Shown here piece by piece: positions 1 through 8,766 of a stretch of 40,014 nucleotides of DNA. This DNA comes from an uncultured Eubacteriales bacterium (lineage in GTDB: Bacteria; Bacillota; Clostridia; Monoglobales; Monoglobaceae). The notes beneath the pieces are model-generated. The model saw only the letters and a list, made by a program, of their open reading frames with translations, had not been told where the DNA came from and searched no databases. Positions within the stretch are counted from its first letter, which is position 1. The number at the start of each line of letters is the position of its first letter. The position numbers were made by a program, and so were the translations under genes. Location: the NCBI GenBank assembly GCA_948468535.1, contig CAOKIL010000007.1:1-40014 (forward strand), written 5' to 3'.

Positions 1-356
<356 letters not shown>

Positions 357-403
357 TTACCTCCTGAAATTCTAAAAGAATGAGATTTGAAATCTTAATT
401 TAA

Positions 404-752
<349 letters not shown>

Positions 753-756
753 CGCT

Positions 757-785
757 ATTTTAGCTTTTTTGTTTATATAAATCAA
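757..785 (-). promoter_or_regulatory. groESL sigma-A promoter
   Basis: On the minus strand, -35 TTGATT and -10 TAAAAT are separated by exactly 17 bases. CIRCE follows immediately, so HrcA would block initiation here. Confidence 0.8.
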
Positions 786-890
786 ACCTGATTATTGGGA
801 ATTATATGCAGTTATATCAATTTATATTCAAATATTTCAAAATTTTCCAATATTTCTGTTATTTTTATCTATTTGTATTATTGTATCATA

Positions 891-2258
891 TTATTTTTCA
901 AGAGGCAGCTTAATTTTCACGGTGAATCCATTGTTGTTTACAGCGGTCATTTTTCCTCCGTGGACGTTTATGATTTTATAAGCCATCGGAAGTCCTAATC
1001 CATGCGCTGATTTTGGAATTTCGGTTATGTTTTCAATCACAGCATTAGGTACGCCGCTTCCGTTATCCGATATTATTATATTGACAGTGCTGTTATTTAT
1101 ATATTCGGATATTTCTATTCGGCAGCCGTTCTTGTTATGAACTATACTGTTGTTTATCAGGTTAAATATTGCGCGTTCAAGCAATGCTTCATCAGCAGAA
1201 ACAGCAGCTTTTTCGTCTGCCAAATTGAGCTCGATTTCATAATCGTTTATATTATCTAATATTCCGCTGTTTATTATATTTGATGTGATACGCCTGATGA
1301 GCGGACACATCCAAACGATTTTCTTTTTATTTGGCTGCATGTCGTATTCAAGAGATGAAATTAGGTTTAAGTCCTCAATCAGTTTTTTTATCTTTATGCT
1401 TTGTGCGGTTATTATAACGGCTCTTTTGCGGTTTGCTTCTGACAGCTCGTCAGAACTTTCGAGAGTTTCAGAGTTGCCTATCACAATGGCAAGAGGTGTT
1501 CGTATATCGTGAGAGATTCCTGCAATCCAATTTGAACGTGCGTTGTCGCGGACGGCGAGGGCTGCGTTCTTCCTTTCAATCGCTGACGAGGTCTCATTGA
1601 TACTCTTTGACAGTTCTTTAAATAAGCCTTTTTCATTCAGCTTTACATTTCTCTCTTTACGCAAATCGTTTATGCCACCGGTTACTTCTTTAAGCCGTCT
1701 GTACAGGCTTGCTCCGAAAATACACGCGAGAAGCGAGGCAAGGATAATGTTAATCAATAATATTATCAGTATTCTTTTGGGCAGAGTATCAAACCACTTC
1801 ATGGAATATTCCATATCATATTTACCTACGGCATTTTTGGGGATTCCCAAAATAAAAAGTCCGTAATCTTCTGTCCGAATATACACAGGGTAGTCATTTA
1901 AAAACCACCTGGTCATTCCGGCAATATCGTTTATTGAATAACGCTCCGGAATATCGCTTGGTTTGTTTTCAGACCAGATTATGTTTCCGTTTTCGTCAAT
2001 CAGTATGCACCAATTGTCGGAAGGGATTATTGTTTTGTCGTTTAGTTCAAACGTTTCACCGGTGAAGGTTATACTTTGGCTCACTGATTTCAAAATACTT
2101 TTCGGAGTTTTTTCCTGCGCGTCGTTCGTGTTACTGCTTATGACAGCAAAGCCAAAAAAGTTTATGCCTAACAGAATCGTTGCAACCGTTGAAGCGGTCA
2201 GGATAAAGCAAATAAAAATTTTTATCGCTGTTTTATTGCTGTTCTTGATTTTACTCAT
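891..2258 (-). CDS. Membrane sensor histidine kinase of an antimicrobial-peptide-type two-component system
   Basis: 455 residues. A transmembrane segment at about 12-40 and a second at about 162-187 flank an extracytoplasmic sensor of about 120 residues. A linker and the HisKA helix with GISHDIRTP (phospho-acceptor His250) follow. The HATPase domain has an N-box NLINNSIVHN near 366-375, G1 DNGSGVP near 398-404 and G2 HGLGLPMAYKI near 419-429. All catalytic motifs are intact. The start overlaps the end of the response-regulator gene by 8 bases, so they are co-transcribed and translationally coupled. Divergent placement from a LanFEG-like exporter suggests it senses cationic or lantibiotic peptides (inference; the ligand cannot be read from sequence). 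Confidence 0.93.
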   Translation of the reverse strand: MSKIKNSNKTAIKIFICFILTASTVATILLGINFFGFAVISSNTNDAQEKTPKSILKSVSQSITFTGETFELNDKTIIPSDNWCILIDENGNIIWSENKPSDIPERYSINDIAGMTRWFLNDYPVYIRTEDYGLFILGIPKNAVGKYDMEYSMKWFDTLPKRILIILLINIILASLLACIFGASLYRRLKEVTGGINDLRKERNVKLNEKGLFKELSKSINETSSAIERKNAALAVRDNARSNWIAGISHDIRTPLAIVIGNSETLESSDELSEANRKRAVIITAQSIKIKKLIEDLNLISSLEYDMQPNKKKIVWMCPLIRRITSNIINSGILDNINDYEIELNLADEKAAVSADEALLERAIFNLINNSIVHNKNGCRIEISEYINNSTVNIIISDNGSGVPNAVIENITEIPKSAHGLGLPMAYKIINVHGGKMTAVNNNGFTVKIKLPLEK

Positions 2259-2955
2259 TTTCTGTCACCAACTTATATCCGATTCCTTTGACTGTGATTA
2301 TATGCTTAGGTTCAGACGGCGTCTCTTCTGTCTTTTCGCGCAGACGTCTGATATGCACCATAAGAGTATTTTCATATCCGTAATATCCATCGCCCCATGC
2401 AGCCATGCAGAGCGCGTCATTTGTGACGATTTTGTTTTTGTTTTCATACAGTTTTTTTAATAGTATAAATTCTTTTGGCGTAAAAGTTTTTTCTTTATCA
2501 CCGAACTTCACTGACGCAGTTTCAAAATCAACATATCTGTGTCCGACATAAAATCCTGCGCTCTCCTGATTTCTTAAATAAGTTCTGCGAAGGAGTGCAG
2601 TAATCCTAAGAACAAGCTCTTTTGTCAGAAACGGCTTGACAATATAATCATCAGCGCCCAAACCGAGACCATGAATCTTATCGTCAGCCTCACCGCGTGC
2701 TGTGAGAAATATAACGGGAACAGCGGAAAATTTGCGTATTTCTCGGAATAAAGAAAATCCATCACCGTCAGGCAGCATGATATCAAGCAGCGCAAGCGCA
2801 ATGCGCTGGTTTAGTATTATATTCAGAGCTTCCTCACAATTTTCAGCTGTGTAAATATTAAAGAAGCCTTCACTTTGTAAAATTTCTTTTGTCAGTTTTA
2901 GGAGTTCTTTTTCATCATCAACGATTAGTATTTTTTTGTTTTTAAGTTCATTCAT
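2251..2955 (-). CDS. OmpR-family response regulator
   Basis: 234 residues. The receiver domain has the acidic pocket IVDDE near 11-15, phospho-acceptor Asp58 in LLDIMLPDGDG, the conserved FLTA and the lysine in DDYIVKPF. A C-terminal winged helix ends in VHIRRLREKTEE...VKGIGYKL. The ATG at 2955 is chosen over a TTG at 2976 because AGGAG lies 7 bases upstream. It probably activates the divergent ABC transporter through the repeats at 3044-3081 and its own operon. Confidence 0.94.
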   Translation of the reverse strand: MNELKNKKILIVDDEKELLKLTKEILQSEGFFNIYTAENCEEALNIILNQRIALALLDIMLPDGDGFSLFREIRKFSAVPVIFLTARGEADDKIHGLGLGADDYIVKPFLTKELVLRITALLRRTYLRNQESAGFYVGHRYVDFETASVKFGDKEKTFTPKEFILLKKLYENKNKIVTNDALCMAAWGDGYYGYENTLMVHIRRLREKTEETPSEPKHIITVKGIGYKLVTENE

Positions 2956-3043
2956 AATATCACTCCTATTTATCAAGGCTTTGCCCCTAATTATACCATA
3001 TAATCTAATAATTTAAAAGCCAAACGCCGTATTTTTGAAAAAT

Positions 3044-3097
3044 TTAAGGTTTACGAAAGGTTAAGTTAAGTTTGCCGAAAGACAGAGCTGATACAAT
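3044..3097 (+). promoter_or_regulatory. Candidate response-regulator operator and activator-dependent promoter of the ABC exporter
   Basis: Two imperfect direct repeats, TTAAGGTTTACGAAAG (3044-3059) and TTAAGTTTGCCGAAAG (3066-3081), start 22 bases apart, two helical turns. They lie just upstream of a good -10 box, TACAAT (3092-3097). No good -35 hexamer is present at the right distance; the second repeat occupies that place. This is what is expected of an OmpR-type activated promoter. The regulator assignment is inferred from the adjacent gene. Confidence 0.6.
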
Positions 3098-3143
3098 ATG
3101 TACGTCTTAATTATAACAATACAATCGAAAGGAAGGTTTAAAA

Positions 3144-3875
3144 ATGAATGAGATTATAAGAACAACCGGACTCACAAAAAAGTACGGAGAAAATTACTCG
3201 GTAAGAAATTTGGACATGAGGGTCTTTGAAAACCGAATATACGGATTTTTGGGTCCGAACGGAGCGGGCAAGTCAACAACGCTAAAAATGCTTTTGGGTC
3301 TGGCAAGTCCAACCAAAGGCGAGGTTGATATTTTCGGACAGCGTATGAACTCAAAGAACAGAATTGAAATCTTAAAGGAAGTCGGTTCGCTTATCGAGTC
3401 ACCGTCATATTACAGTCATCTGACTGCGGCTGAGAATTTGAAAATCCTGGCATCTCTTCTTGATGTGCCGCGCGGCAATATAGAAAAGGTATTGCAAATT
3501 GTCAGGCTTGACAAACAGCAGAACAAAAAGACGGCGGCGTTTTCACTCGGTATGAAACAAAGACTTGGGCTTGCTTCTGCACTGCTGTCCTTTCCTAAAT
3601 TACTTATACTTGACGAACCGACAAACGGTCTTGACCCTGCGGGAATTCAGGAAATGCGCGAGCTTATAAAAACTCTGCCGAGGCAGTACGGCATGACAGT
3701 TATTGTATCAAGTCATTTGCTTTCTGAAATTGACCAAATGGCGGAGGATATTGGAATTATCGCAAACGGAAAAATGATGTATCAGGGAGAACTTAATATG
3801 CTTCATGAAATGGATAAGAACAAAACGCTTGAAGAGATATTCTTGGATTTGACAGGAAAGGAGCAGAGCTTATGA
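3144..3875 (+). CDS. ABC transporter ATPase, BcrA/LanF/CprA-like (peptide antibiotic resistance)
   Basis: 243 residues, cytoplasmic ATPase of an exporter. Walker A GPNGAGKST is at 37-45, Q-loop region near 85, and the signature is SLGMKQR (134-140), the SxGMKQR variant typical of BcrA/LanF proteins rather than LSGGQ. Walker B LLILDEPTNGLDPAG follows at 153-167 and the H-loop SSHLLSE near 188. AAAGGAAGG precedes the ATG. The last codons overlap the next gene by 4 bases (ATGA). Such systems remove lantibiotics, bacitracin or other cationic peptides from the membrane; the exact substrate is unknown. Confidence 0.93.
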   Translation: MNEIIRTTGLTKKYGENYSVRNLDMRVFENRIYGFLGPNGAGKSTTLKMLLGLASPTKGEVDIFGQRMNSKNRIEILKEVGSLIESPSYYSHLTAAENLKILASLLDVPRGNIEKVLQIVRLDKQQNKKTAAFSLGMKQRLGLASALLSFPKLLILDEPTNGLDPAGIQEMRELIKTLPRQYGMTVIVSSHLLSEIDQMAEDIGIIANGKMMYQGELNMLHEMDKNKTLEEIFLDLTGKEQSL

Positions 3876-4633
3876 TTAAACTTCTAAAGTGTGAATACAG
3901 GAAAACAAAAGGCAGATACATATTTCTGACCGCACTTTTGGTGACTGCTGTTCAAATTGTATGGGCGCTGTACGGCAAATATACAGACACGGTCTTAATG
4001 AACGGCTGGATGACATTTCTGTATCAACTGCCGCTTGTCAACGCTATATTTTTGCCGCTGCTGTCGATTATAGTTTCTTCACGGCTATGCGATATAGAGC
4101 ATAAAGGTGTTATATTTAAACAACTTTCAGTCATTTCTGAAAAGGGAAAAATTTTTGACGCAAAGTTTATTTACGGTGTTTCAATAGTGATTTTTTGTAA
4201 TATTATAAGCTGGGCATCAACGATAATTTTTGGATATATAATAGGATTCAGCAGTGATGTACCGATAAATTTGTATTTATTATATTTATTATTCACTATT
4301 GCGCCAACGGTTGCAGTGTATATTTTTCAGCATACACTGTCGATGCTGTTTAAGAATCAGGCGGTTACATTCTTTGCAGGAATTATCGGAACGTTCTGCG
4401 GACTGTTTTCAATGTTCCTGCCCAATATACCGCTTCTCAGAAAATTGTTTATATGGGGATATTACGGAGTGTTACAGTTTGTGGGGATGTTCGGCTGGAC
4501 GAAAGAAACGCGTATGGCAGATGTATATTTTGCCGTTATGGACATAGACTGGCTGTTTTTTGCCATTTTGATTGCGGCGTCTGTTGTAATGTACATAATC
4601 GGAAGAATTTTATTTTGCAGAAAAGAGGTCTAA
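3872..4633 (+). CDS. ABC exporter permease 1, LanE/MutE-like
   Basis: 253 residues with six predicted hydrophobic segments. The N-terminal MIKLLKCEYRKTKGRYIF is the typical start of the LanE/BcrB-type ABC-2 permeases. It overlaps the ATPase gene by four bases and the next permease begins two bases after its stop, so all three subunits are produced together. It would form the membrane channel with the following subunit. Confidence 0.88.
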   Translation: MIKLLKCEYRKTKGRYIFLTALLVTAVQIVWALYGKYTDTVLMNGWMTFLYQLPLVNAIFLPLLSIIVSSRLCDIEHKGVIFKQLSVISEKGKIFDAKFIYGVSIVIFCNIISWASTIIFGYIIGFSSDVPINLYLLYLLFTIAPTVAVYIFQHTLSMLFKNQAVTFFAGIIGTFCGLFSMFLPNIPLLRKLFIWGYYGVLQFVGMFGWTKETRMADVYFAVMDIDWLFFAILIAASVVMYIIGRILFCRKEV

Positions 4634-4635
4634 AT

Positions 4636-5361
4636 ATGATATTTAAGTTATTGAAAGCTGAAAGAATGAAACTAAAGCGGGCGCCGGTATGGCTTGCATT
4701 TTTTATAATGCCGATTATTCCGGCATTGCTCGGAACCATAAATTACTTGGGAAACATAGAGATACTTCAGAGCGAATGGTACAGCCTGTGGACACAGCAC
4801 ACACTCTTTACATGTTACTTCTTCCTGCCGATTATGCTTGGCGTATATTGTGCATATATAATGCGGATAGAATATAATAATCACAACTGGAATAAGATTC
4901 TGACAATGCCGGTAAGCCGAAACCTGATATTTATATCAAAACTGATTACTGTATCGTTTATGGTTCTGATAAGTGAGATTTGGATAGGCGCACTGTTTGT
5001 TATATCAGGAACGGCTGTAGGAATGTCTGCGCCGCCGTATGGTTCGATTGTTGTGTGGTGTCTGTTCGGCACACTCGGTGGTATGGTAATGGCGTCGATT
5101 CAGCTTATGCTCTCGCTGTTTATCAAGAGTTTTGCACTGCCGATAGGAATAGCGTTTGCCGGCGGACTTTCGGGATTGCTGTTCCTGGCAAAGGGATTTG
5201 GACATATCTGGCCGTACTCTCTAATGGCATACGGAATGAACTCAAATTCACCGCAGCGGATGATAGAGAGCGGCTACACCGGGTTTGTTGTTGTGTGTGT
5301 AGTGTTTATCGCTTTCTTTACAATAATTTCAAGCGTTATATTGTCAAAAAGAGATGTGTAA
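4636..5361 (+). CDS. ABC exporter permease 2, LanG/MutG-like
   Basis: 241 residues with about six membrane segments and an N-terminus, MIFKLLKAERMKLKRAPVW, characteristic of LanG-type permeases. The reading frame extends upstream to 4453, but the ATG at 4636 is preferred: it has an AGAGG site and follows the stop of the first permease by two bases. It completes a three-subunit exporter resembling the C. difficile CprABC type, with an adjacent two-component system. Confidence 0.88.
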   Translation: MIFKLLKAERMKLKRAPVWLAFFIMPIIPALLGTINYLGNIEILQSEWYSLWTQHTLFTCYFFLPIMLGVYCAYIMRIEYNNHNWNKILTMPVSRNLIFISKLITVSFMVLISEIWIGALFVISGTAVGMSAPPYGSIVVWCLFGTLGGMVMASIQLMLSLFIKSFALPIGIAFAGGLSGLLFLAKGFGHIWPYSLMAYGMNSNSPQRMIESGYTGFVVVCVVFIAFFTIISSVILSKRDV

Positions 5362-5367
5362 ATAAAA

Positions 5368-5463
5368 TCAACTTTCAGCAAAGACTTTGCCTTTGAACCA
5401 AACGCCGTCCCCTGATTCCGCCTTACCTACCGCGGCGGCAATGTTGTCAAAGCCTTTGCTGAA
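5368..5463 (-). pseudogene. Isolated C-terminal coding fragment, 31 codons, no start
   Basis: A GC-richer patch in an AT-rich intergenic region. On the minus strand it reads an open frame of 31 codons ending in TGA, including GFDNIAAAVGKAESGDGVWF. The pattern xxIxAAVxxAxxGDxVxxKG resembles the opening turn of right-handed beta-helix proteins. No start codon or ribosome site is visible. It could be a gene remnant or a non-coding dispersed repeat; no other copy was noticed in the window. Confidence 0.3.
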
Positions 5464-5490
5464 AATATAAAAAATATTATAAAATAATAC

Positions 5491-5557
5491 TTGACAACAA
5501 ATAATATATATGATAGAATTGCATTAGTTGAACAACTGTTCAACTAATGCAATTCTA
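5491..5557 (+). promoter_or_regulatory. Promoter and 44-bp palindromic operator of the metal-resistance operon
   Basis: -35 TTGACA (5491-5496), 17-base spacer, -10 TAGAAT (5514-5519). Starting inside the -10 box is an inverted repeat (5514-5557) with perfect 21-base arms around a 2-base centre. It contains the core GTTGAACA-AC-TGTTCAAC, which matches the 12-2-12 style of ArsR/SmtB operators. A repressor bound here would cover the -10 box and start site. As RNA the same arms would form a very stable hairpin in the leader. Confidence 0.88.
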
Positions 5558-5585
5558 AACTCAAATGAAAAAGGAGAATATATTT

Positions 5586-5939
5586 ATGGAAAAGCAACCG
5601 ATTTGTGACTGTGATGTTATCCATGAGGACGTTGTAGACAAAGTTCGTGAGAACATGTCAGAAAAAGATGAATATATTGACCTTGCGGCATTGTTTAAAA
5701 TCTTTGGTGACGGAACAAGGGTACAGATTCTGCACGCGCTGGAACAAAGTGAAATGTGCGTTTGTGATATTGCATACTTACTCGGCTTGACTAAGTCTGC
5801 CGTATCGCATCAGCTCAAAGCTCTGAGACTTTCTAACCTTGTTAAGTTCCGCAGGGAGGGGCAGAATGTATATTATTCTTTGGCAGACAATCATGTCAAA
5901 ACCATTCTTGACATAGGTTTTGAGCATCTGCGCGAATAA
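5586..5939 (+). CDS. ArsR/SmtB-family metal-sensing repressor (CadC/ZiaR-like)
   Basis: 117 residues, dimeric winged-helix repressor. It has an N-terminal cysteine pair CDCD (about 6-9), the alpha-3 metal site in EMCVCDIAYLL, the recognition helix TKSAVSHQLKALRL, and a C-terminal alpha-5 site with the D-x-H...H-x-x-E pattern in ADNHVKTILDIGFEHLRE. Having both sites suggests Cd/Pb/Zn sensing. An upstream ATG at 5565 is rejected because AAAGGAG sits between it and the ATG at 5586. It is cotranscribed with the ATPase it likely controls. Confidence 0.92.
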   Translation: MEKQPICDCDVIHEDVVDKVRENMSEKDEYIDLAALFKIFGDGTRVQILHALEQSEMCVCDIAYLLGLTKSAVSHQLKALRLSNLVKFRREGQNVYYSLADNHVKTILDIGFEHLRE

Positions 5940-5961
5940 TATTTATTTTTCACCCATATAG

Positions 5962-5977
5962 TTGAACAATTGAGCAA
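5962..5977 (+). promoter_or_regulatory. Second, weaker ArsR-type operator
   Basis: TTGAACA-AT-TGAGCAA lies between the repressor and ATPase genes. Its left half is identical to the main operator core and its right half differs at two positions. A secondary binding site is plausible; no promoter is obvious at this spot. Confidence 0.4.
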
Positions 5978-6009
5978 TAATAAAAATATAAAAGGAGAAT
6001 AATTATACT

Positions 6010-8127
6010 ATGAAAAAGACATTTATTCTAAAAGGCTTGACTTGTCCGAACTGCTCGGCAAAAATTGAGAGAGAAGCCGGGATGATTGACGGCGTAACTT
6101 CATCAAGTTTGAATTTGGTAAAGCAGACTTTGATGCTTGAAGCGAGCTCTGAATGTATACCTGATATTTATGAAAAGGTCACGCAGATAGTTCACAGTCA
6201 TGAACCGGACATTGTTGTCATAGAGGCAAATACTGTTCATCATCATTCGGCGGACGGACATCATCATTCGGGGGATGGTGATGGAAAGAAAGAAGTTTTA
6301 AAGCTGGCAGCAGGCGCTGTGATATATATTATCGGACTTATAATGGTTCACTTTATGAATCTGCCGGTATATGCTGAACTGAGTGTTTTGGTTGCTTCCT
6401 ACATTATTTTGGGCGGCAGCGTTGTTGTTCAAGCGGTTCGTAACATACTAAAAGGACGCGTGTTTGACGAGAACTTTTTAATGACAGTATCAACCATCGG
6501 CGCTTTTATGATAGGCAGTTATTCCGAGGCTGTAGCAGTGATGCTGTTTTATCAGATAGGTGAATTCTTCCAAGATGTTGCCGTTAAGCGTTCAAGAAGG
6601 TCTATTTCAGACTTAATGGATATACGTCCTGACTCGGCAAATCTAAAACTAAACGATGAAGTAAAAACAGTGCCGCCGGAGGAAATTGCGGTTGGTGATG
6701 TTATTATTATTAAACCGGGTGAAAAAGTACCGCTGGACGGTATTGTCACTGACGGTGAATCTATGATTGACACAGTTGCACTGACAGGCGAATCCATACC
6801 GAGACACGTCAAAACCGGTGACGAATTATTGTCCGGATGTATCAATCAAAGCGGAGTTTTAACCGCCAAAGTCACAAAGCCGTTTCATGAATCAACCGTG
6901 TATAAGATTATTGACTTGGTAGAAAACGCGGCGAGCAGAAAGGCGCCGACTGAAAATTTCATCACGACCTTCTCGCGGTATTATACGCCGGTTGTTGTAA
7001 TATTAGCAGCGTTACTTGCGATTATTCCGCCGGTTATTATCGGCAGCGGCTGGAGTGAATGGATCAGACGCGGATTTGTGTTTCTTGTAATCTCCTGTCC
7101 GTGCGCTCTTGTTATTTCTATACCGCTGACATTCTTCGGCGGTATAGGTTCAGCGTCAAAAAGAGGTGTTTTGGTAAAGGGCGGCAACTATCTTGAAGCG
7201 CTTAATAAGCTTGACACAATAGTGTTTGACAAGACGGGTACTCTAACCAAAGGAGTGTTTGATGTAAGCGAACTAATCCCGGCTGAAGGATATACAAATG
7301 ATGAGCTGCTTGAATATGCAGCAAAGGCAGAAAGCTTTTCAAACCACCCTATTGCGCGCTCAATACAAATCGCATACGGCGAAACGGTTGACAGTGCGGG
7401 ACTTAGTGATTACACAGAAATCGCAGGTCATGGTATCAGTGCGGTTTGTAATAATCAAAAAGTTATTGCAGGAAACGAAAAGGCAATGGATTCGTTTGGG
7501 ATTGCATACAACAAGTGTGACAAACCGGGAACAAAAGTATACGTGGCGGCAGATACAAATTATATAGGCTGTATTGTTATATCCGATGAAATAAAACCTG
7601 ACAGTCATGAAGCAATACTAAATTTAAAGGCATTAGGCGTACGTAAAACTGTTATGCTCACAGGTGATAATACAAAAATTGCAGAATCCGCAGCCAAAGA
7701 ACTTGGGATTGATGAATACTTTGCCGAGCTCCTTCCTGACCAAAAAGTTGAAAAGCTTGAACAGCTTGACAGCCGGAAAAAGCACGGCAGAAAGATTGCG
7801 TTTGTAGGTGACGGAATCAATGATGCGCCTGTTCTTGCACGTGCGGATATAGGGATCGCTATGGGTGGTCTTGGTTCGGACGCAGCAATTGAAGCTGCAG
7901 ATGTTGTACTCATGACAGATGAACCGTCAAAGCTGGTCGATGCCGTTAAAGTGGCAAGAGTAACAAAGAGTATAGTTATGCAGAATATAATATTTGCACT
8001 TGGAATAAAGGGGTTATTCTTAATTCTCGGCGCATTCGGCATAGCAGGCATGTGGGAGGCGGTTTTCGGAGATGTCGGTGTAATGATAATCGCCGTACTC
8101 AATAGTATGCGAATTTTGAAAAAATAG
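6010..8127 (+). CDS. cadA: P1B-type heavy-metal (Zn/Cd/Pb) exporting ATPase
   Basis: 705 residues. An N-terminal heavy-metal domain with GLTCPNC (Cys12, Cys15) is followed by a histidine-rich linker near 76-92 that could bind zinc. The core has the transport motif CPC (363-365) in the membrane, the phosphorylation site DKTGT (Asp407), SNHPIA in the nucleotide-binding domain, and GDGINDAP (600-607). It exports divalent soft metals at the cost of ATP. AAAGGAG lies 14 bases before the ATG. Downstream of the ArsR gene, this is a complete metal-resistance operon. The CPC motif plus CadC-type regulator favour Zn/Cd/Pb over copper. Confidence 0.95.
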   Translation: MKKTFILKGLTCPNCSAKIEREAGMIDGVTSSSLNLVKQTLMLEASSECIPDIYEKVTQIVHSHEPDIVVIEANTVHHHSADGHHHSGDGDGKKEVLKLAAGAVIYIIGLIMVHFMNLPVYAELSVLVASYIILGGSVVVQAVRNILKGRVFDENFLMTVSTIGAFMIGSYSEAVAVMLFYQIGEFFQDVAVKRSRRSISDLMDIRPDSANLKLNDEVKTVPPEEIAVGDVIIIKPGEKVPLDGIVTDGESMIDTVALTGESIPRHVKTGDELLSGCINQSGVLTAKVTKPFHESTVYKIIDLVENAASRKAPTENFITTFSRYYTPVVVILAALLAIIPPVIIGSGWSEWIRRGFVFLVISCPCALVISIPLTFFGGIGSASKRGVLVKGGNYLEALNKLDTIVFDKTGTLTKGVFDVSELIPAEGYTNDELLEYAAKAESFSNHPIARSIQIAYGETVDSAGLSDYTEIAGHGISAVCNNQKVIAGNEKAMDSFGIAYNKCDKPGTKVYVAADTNYIGCIVISDEIKPDSHEAILNLKALGVRKTVMLTGDNTKIAESAAKELGIDEYFAELLPDQKVEKLEQLDSRKKHGRKIAFVGDGINDAPVLARADIGIAMGGLGSDAAIEAADVVLMTDEPSKLVDAVKVARVTKSIVMQNIIFALGIKGLFLILGAFGIAGMWEAVFGDVGVMIIAVLNSMRILKK

Positions 8128-8130
8128 TGG

Positions 8131-8159
8131 TTGCATTTTGATATATGTAATGATATAAT
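8131..8159 (+). promoter_or_regulatory. pyrE promoter
   Basis: -35 TTGCAT, 17-base spacer, -10 TATAAT with an extended TGA just before it. The leader to the pyrE start is only about 25 bases, leaving no room for an attenuator or riboswitch. Confidence 0.75.
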
Positions 8160-8190
8160 ATTTCCAGTATAATACATTGGAGGTATAATA

Positions 8191-8766
8191 ATGACAAAAG
8201 AACAAATTATTGATATGCTTAAAGAGGCTGAAGTGCTTTTGGAAGGTCACTTTCTTTTGACCTCAGGCAGACATAGTGACAAGTATATGCAGTGTGCAAA
8301 GATTTTTCAGTATGCAAAGTACAGCGAACCGCTCTGCGGAGAACTTGCAAAGCAGTATATGGATGATAATGTAGAACTGGTTATCGGACCTGCTATCGGC
8401 GCTATACAGATGGCGTATGAAGTAGGAAAGCAGCTCGGTGTTAAAAATATATTTGCTGAGCGTGAGGATGGAAAAATGACGTTAAGACGCGACTTTACTA
8501 TCGAAAAAGGTCAGCGCGTTCTGATTGTTGAAGACGTTGTTACAACCGGCGGAAGTGTGCGTGATGTAATGGAACTGGTTAAAGAAGCCGGCGGTGAAAT
8601 TGTAGGTATCGGTTCTATAGTTGACAGAACCGGAGGAAAGATTGACTTTGGTGTTCCGTACAAAAGTGCATTTTCAATGGATATTACTTCATACGAAGCC
8701 GATGAATGTCCTATTTGTAAGACGGGTGCGCCGCTTGTTAAACCGGGAAGCAGAAAAGTTAAATAA
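8191..8766 (+). CDS. pyrE: Orotate phosphoribosyltransferase
   Basis: Converts orotate and PRPP to OMP in pyrimidine synthesis. 191 residues with the PRPP-binding loop VLIVEDVVTTGGS (about 109-121) and the N-terminal LLTSGRHSDKYMQC of the clostridial PyrE branch. The C-terminal CPICKTGAPLVKPGS tail is also typical of that branch. GGAGGT precedes the ATG. Its TAA overlaps the ATG of radC by one base, so the two are co-translated. Confidence 0.95.
   Translation: MTKEQIIDMLKEAEVLLEGHFLLTSGRHSDKYMQCAKIFQYAKYSEPLCGELAKQYMDDNVELVIGPAIGAIQMAYEVGKQLGVKNIFAEREDGKMTLRRDFTIEKGQRVLIVEDVVTTGGSVRDVMELVKEAGGEIVGIGSIVDRTGGKIDFGVPYKSAFSMDITSYEADECPICKTGAPLVKPGSRKVK

Noticed and set aside
6552-6845. Open frames opposite the metal ATPase, EF-Ts, GDH and other large genes
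   Set aside because: They lack ribosome sites and follow the codon structure of the real gene on the other strand.
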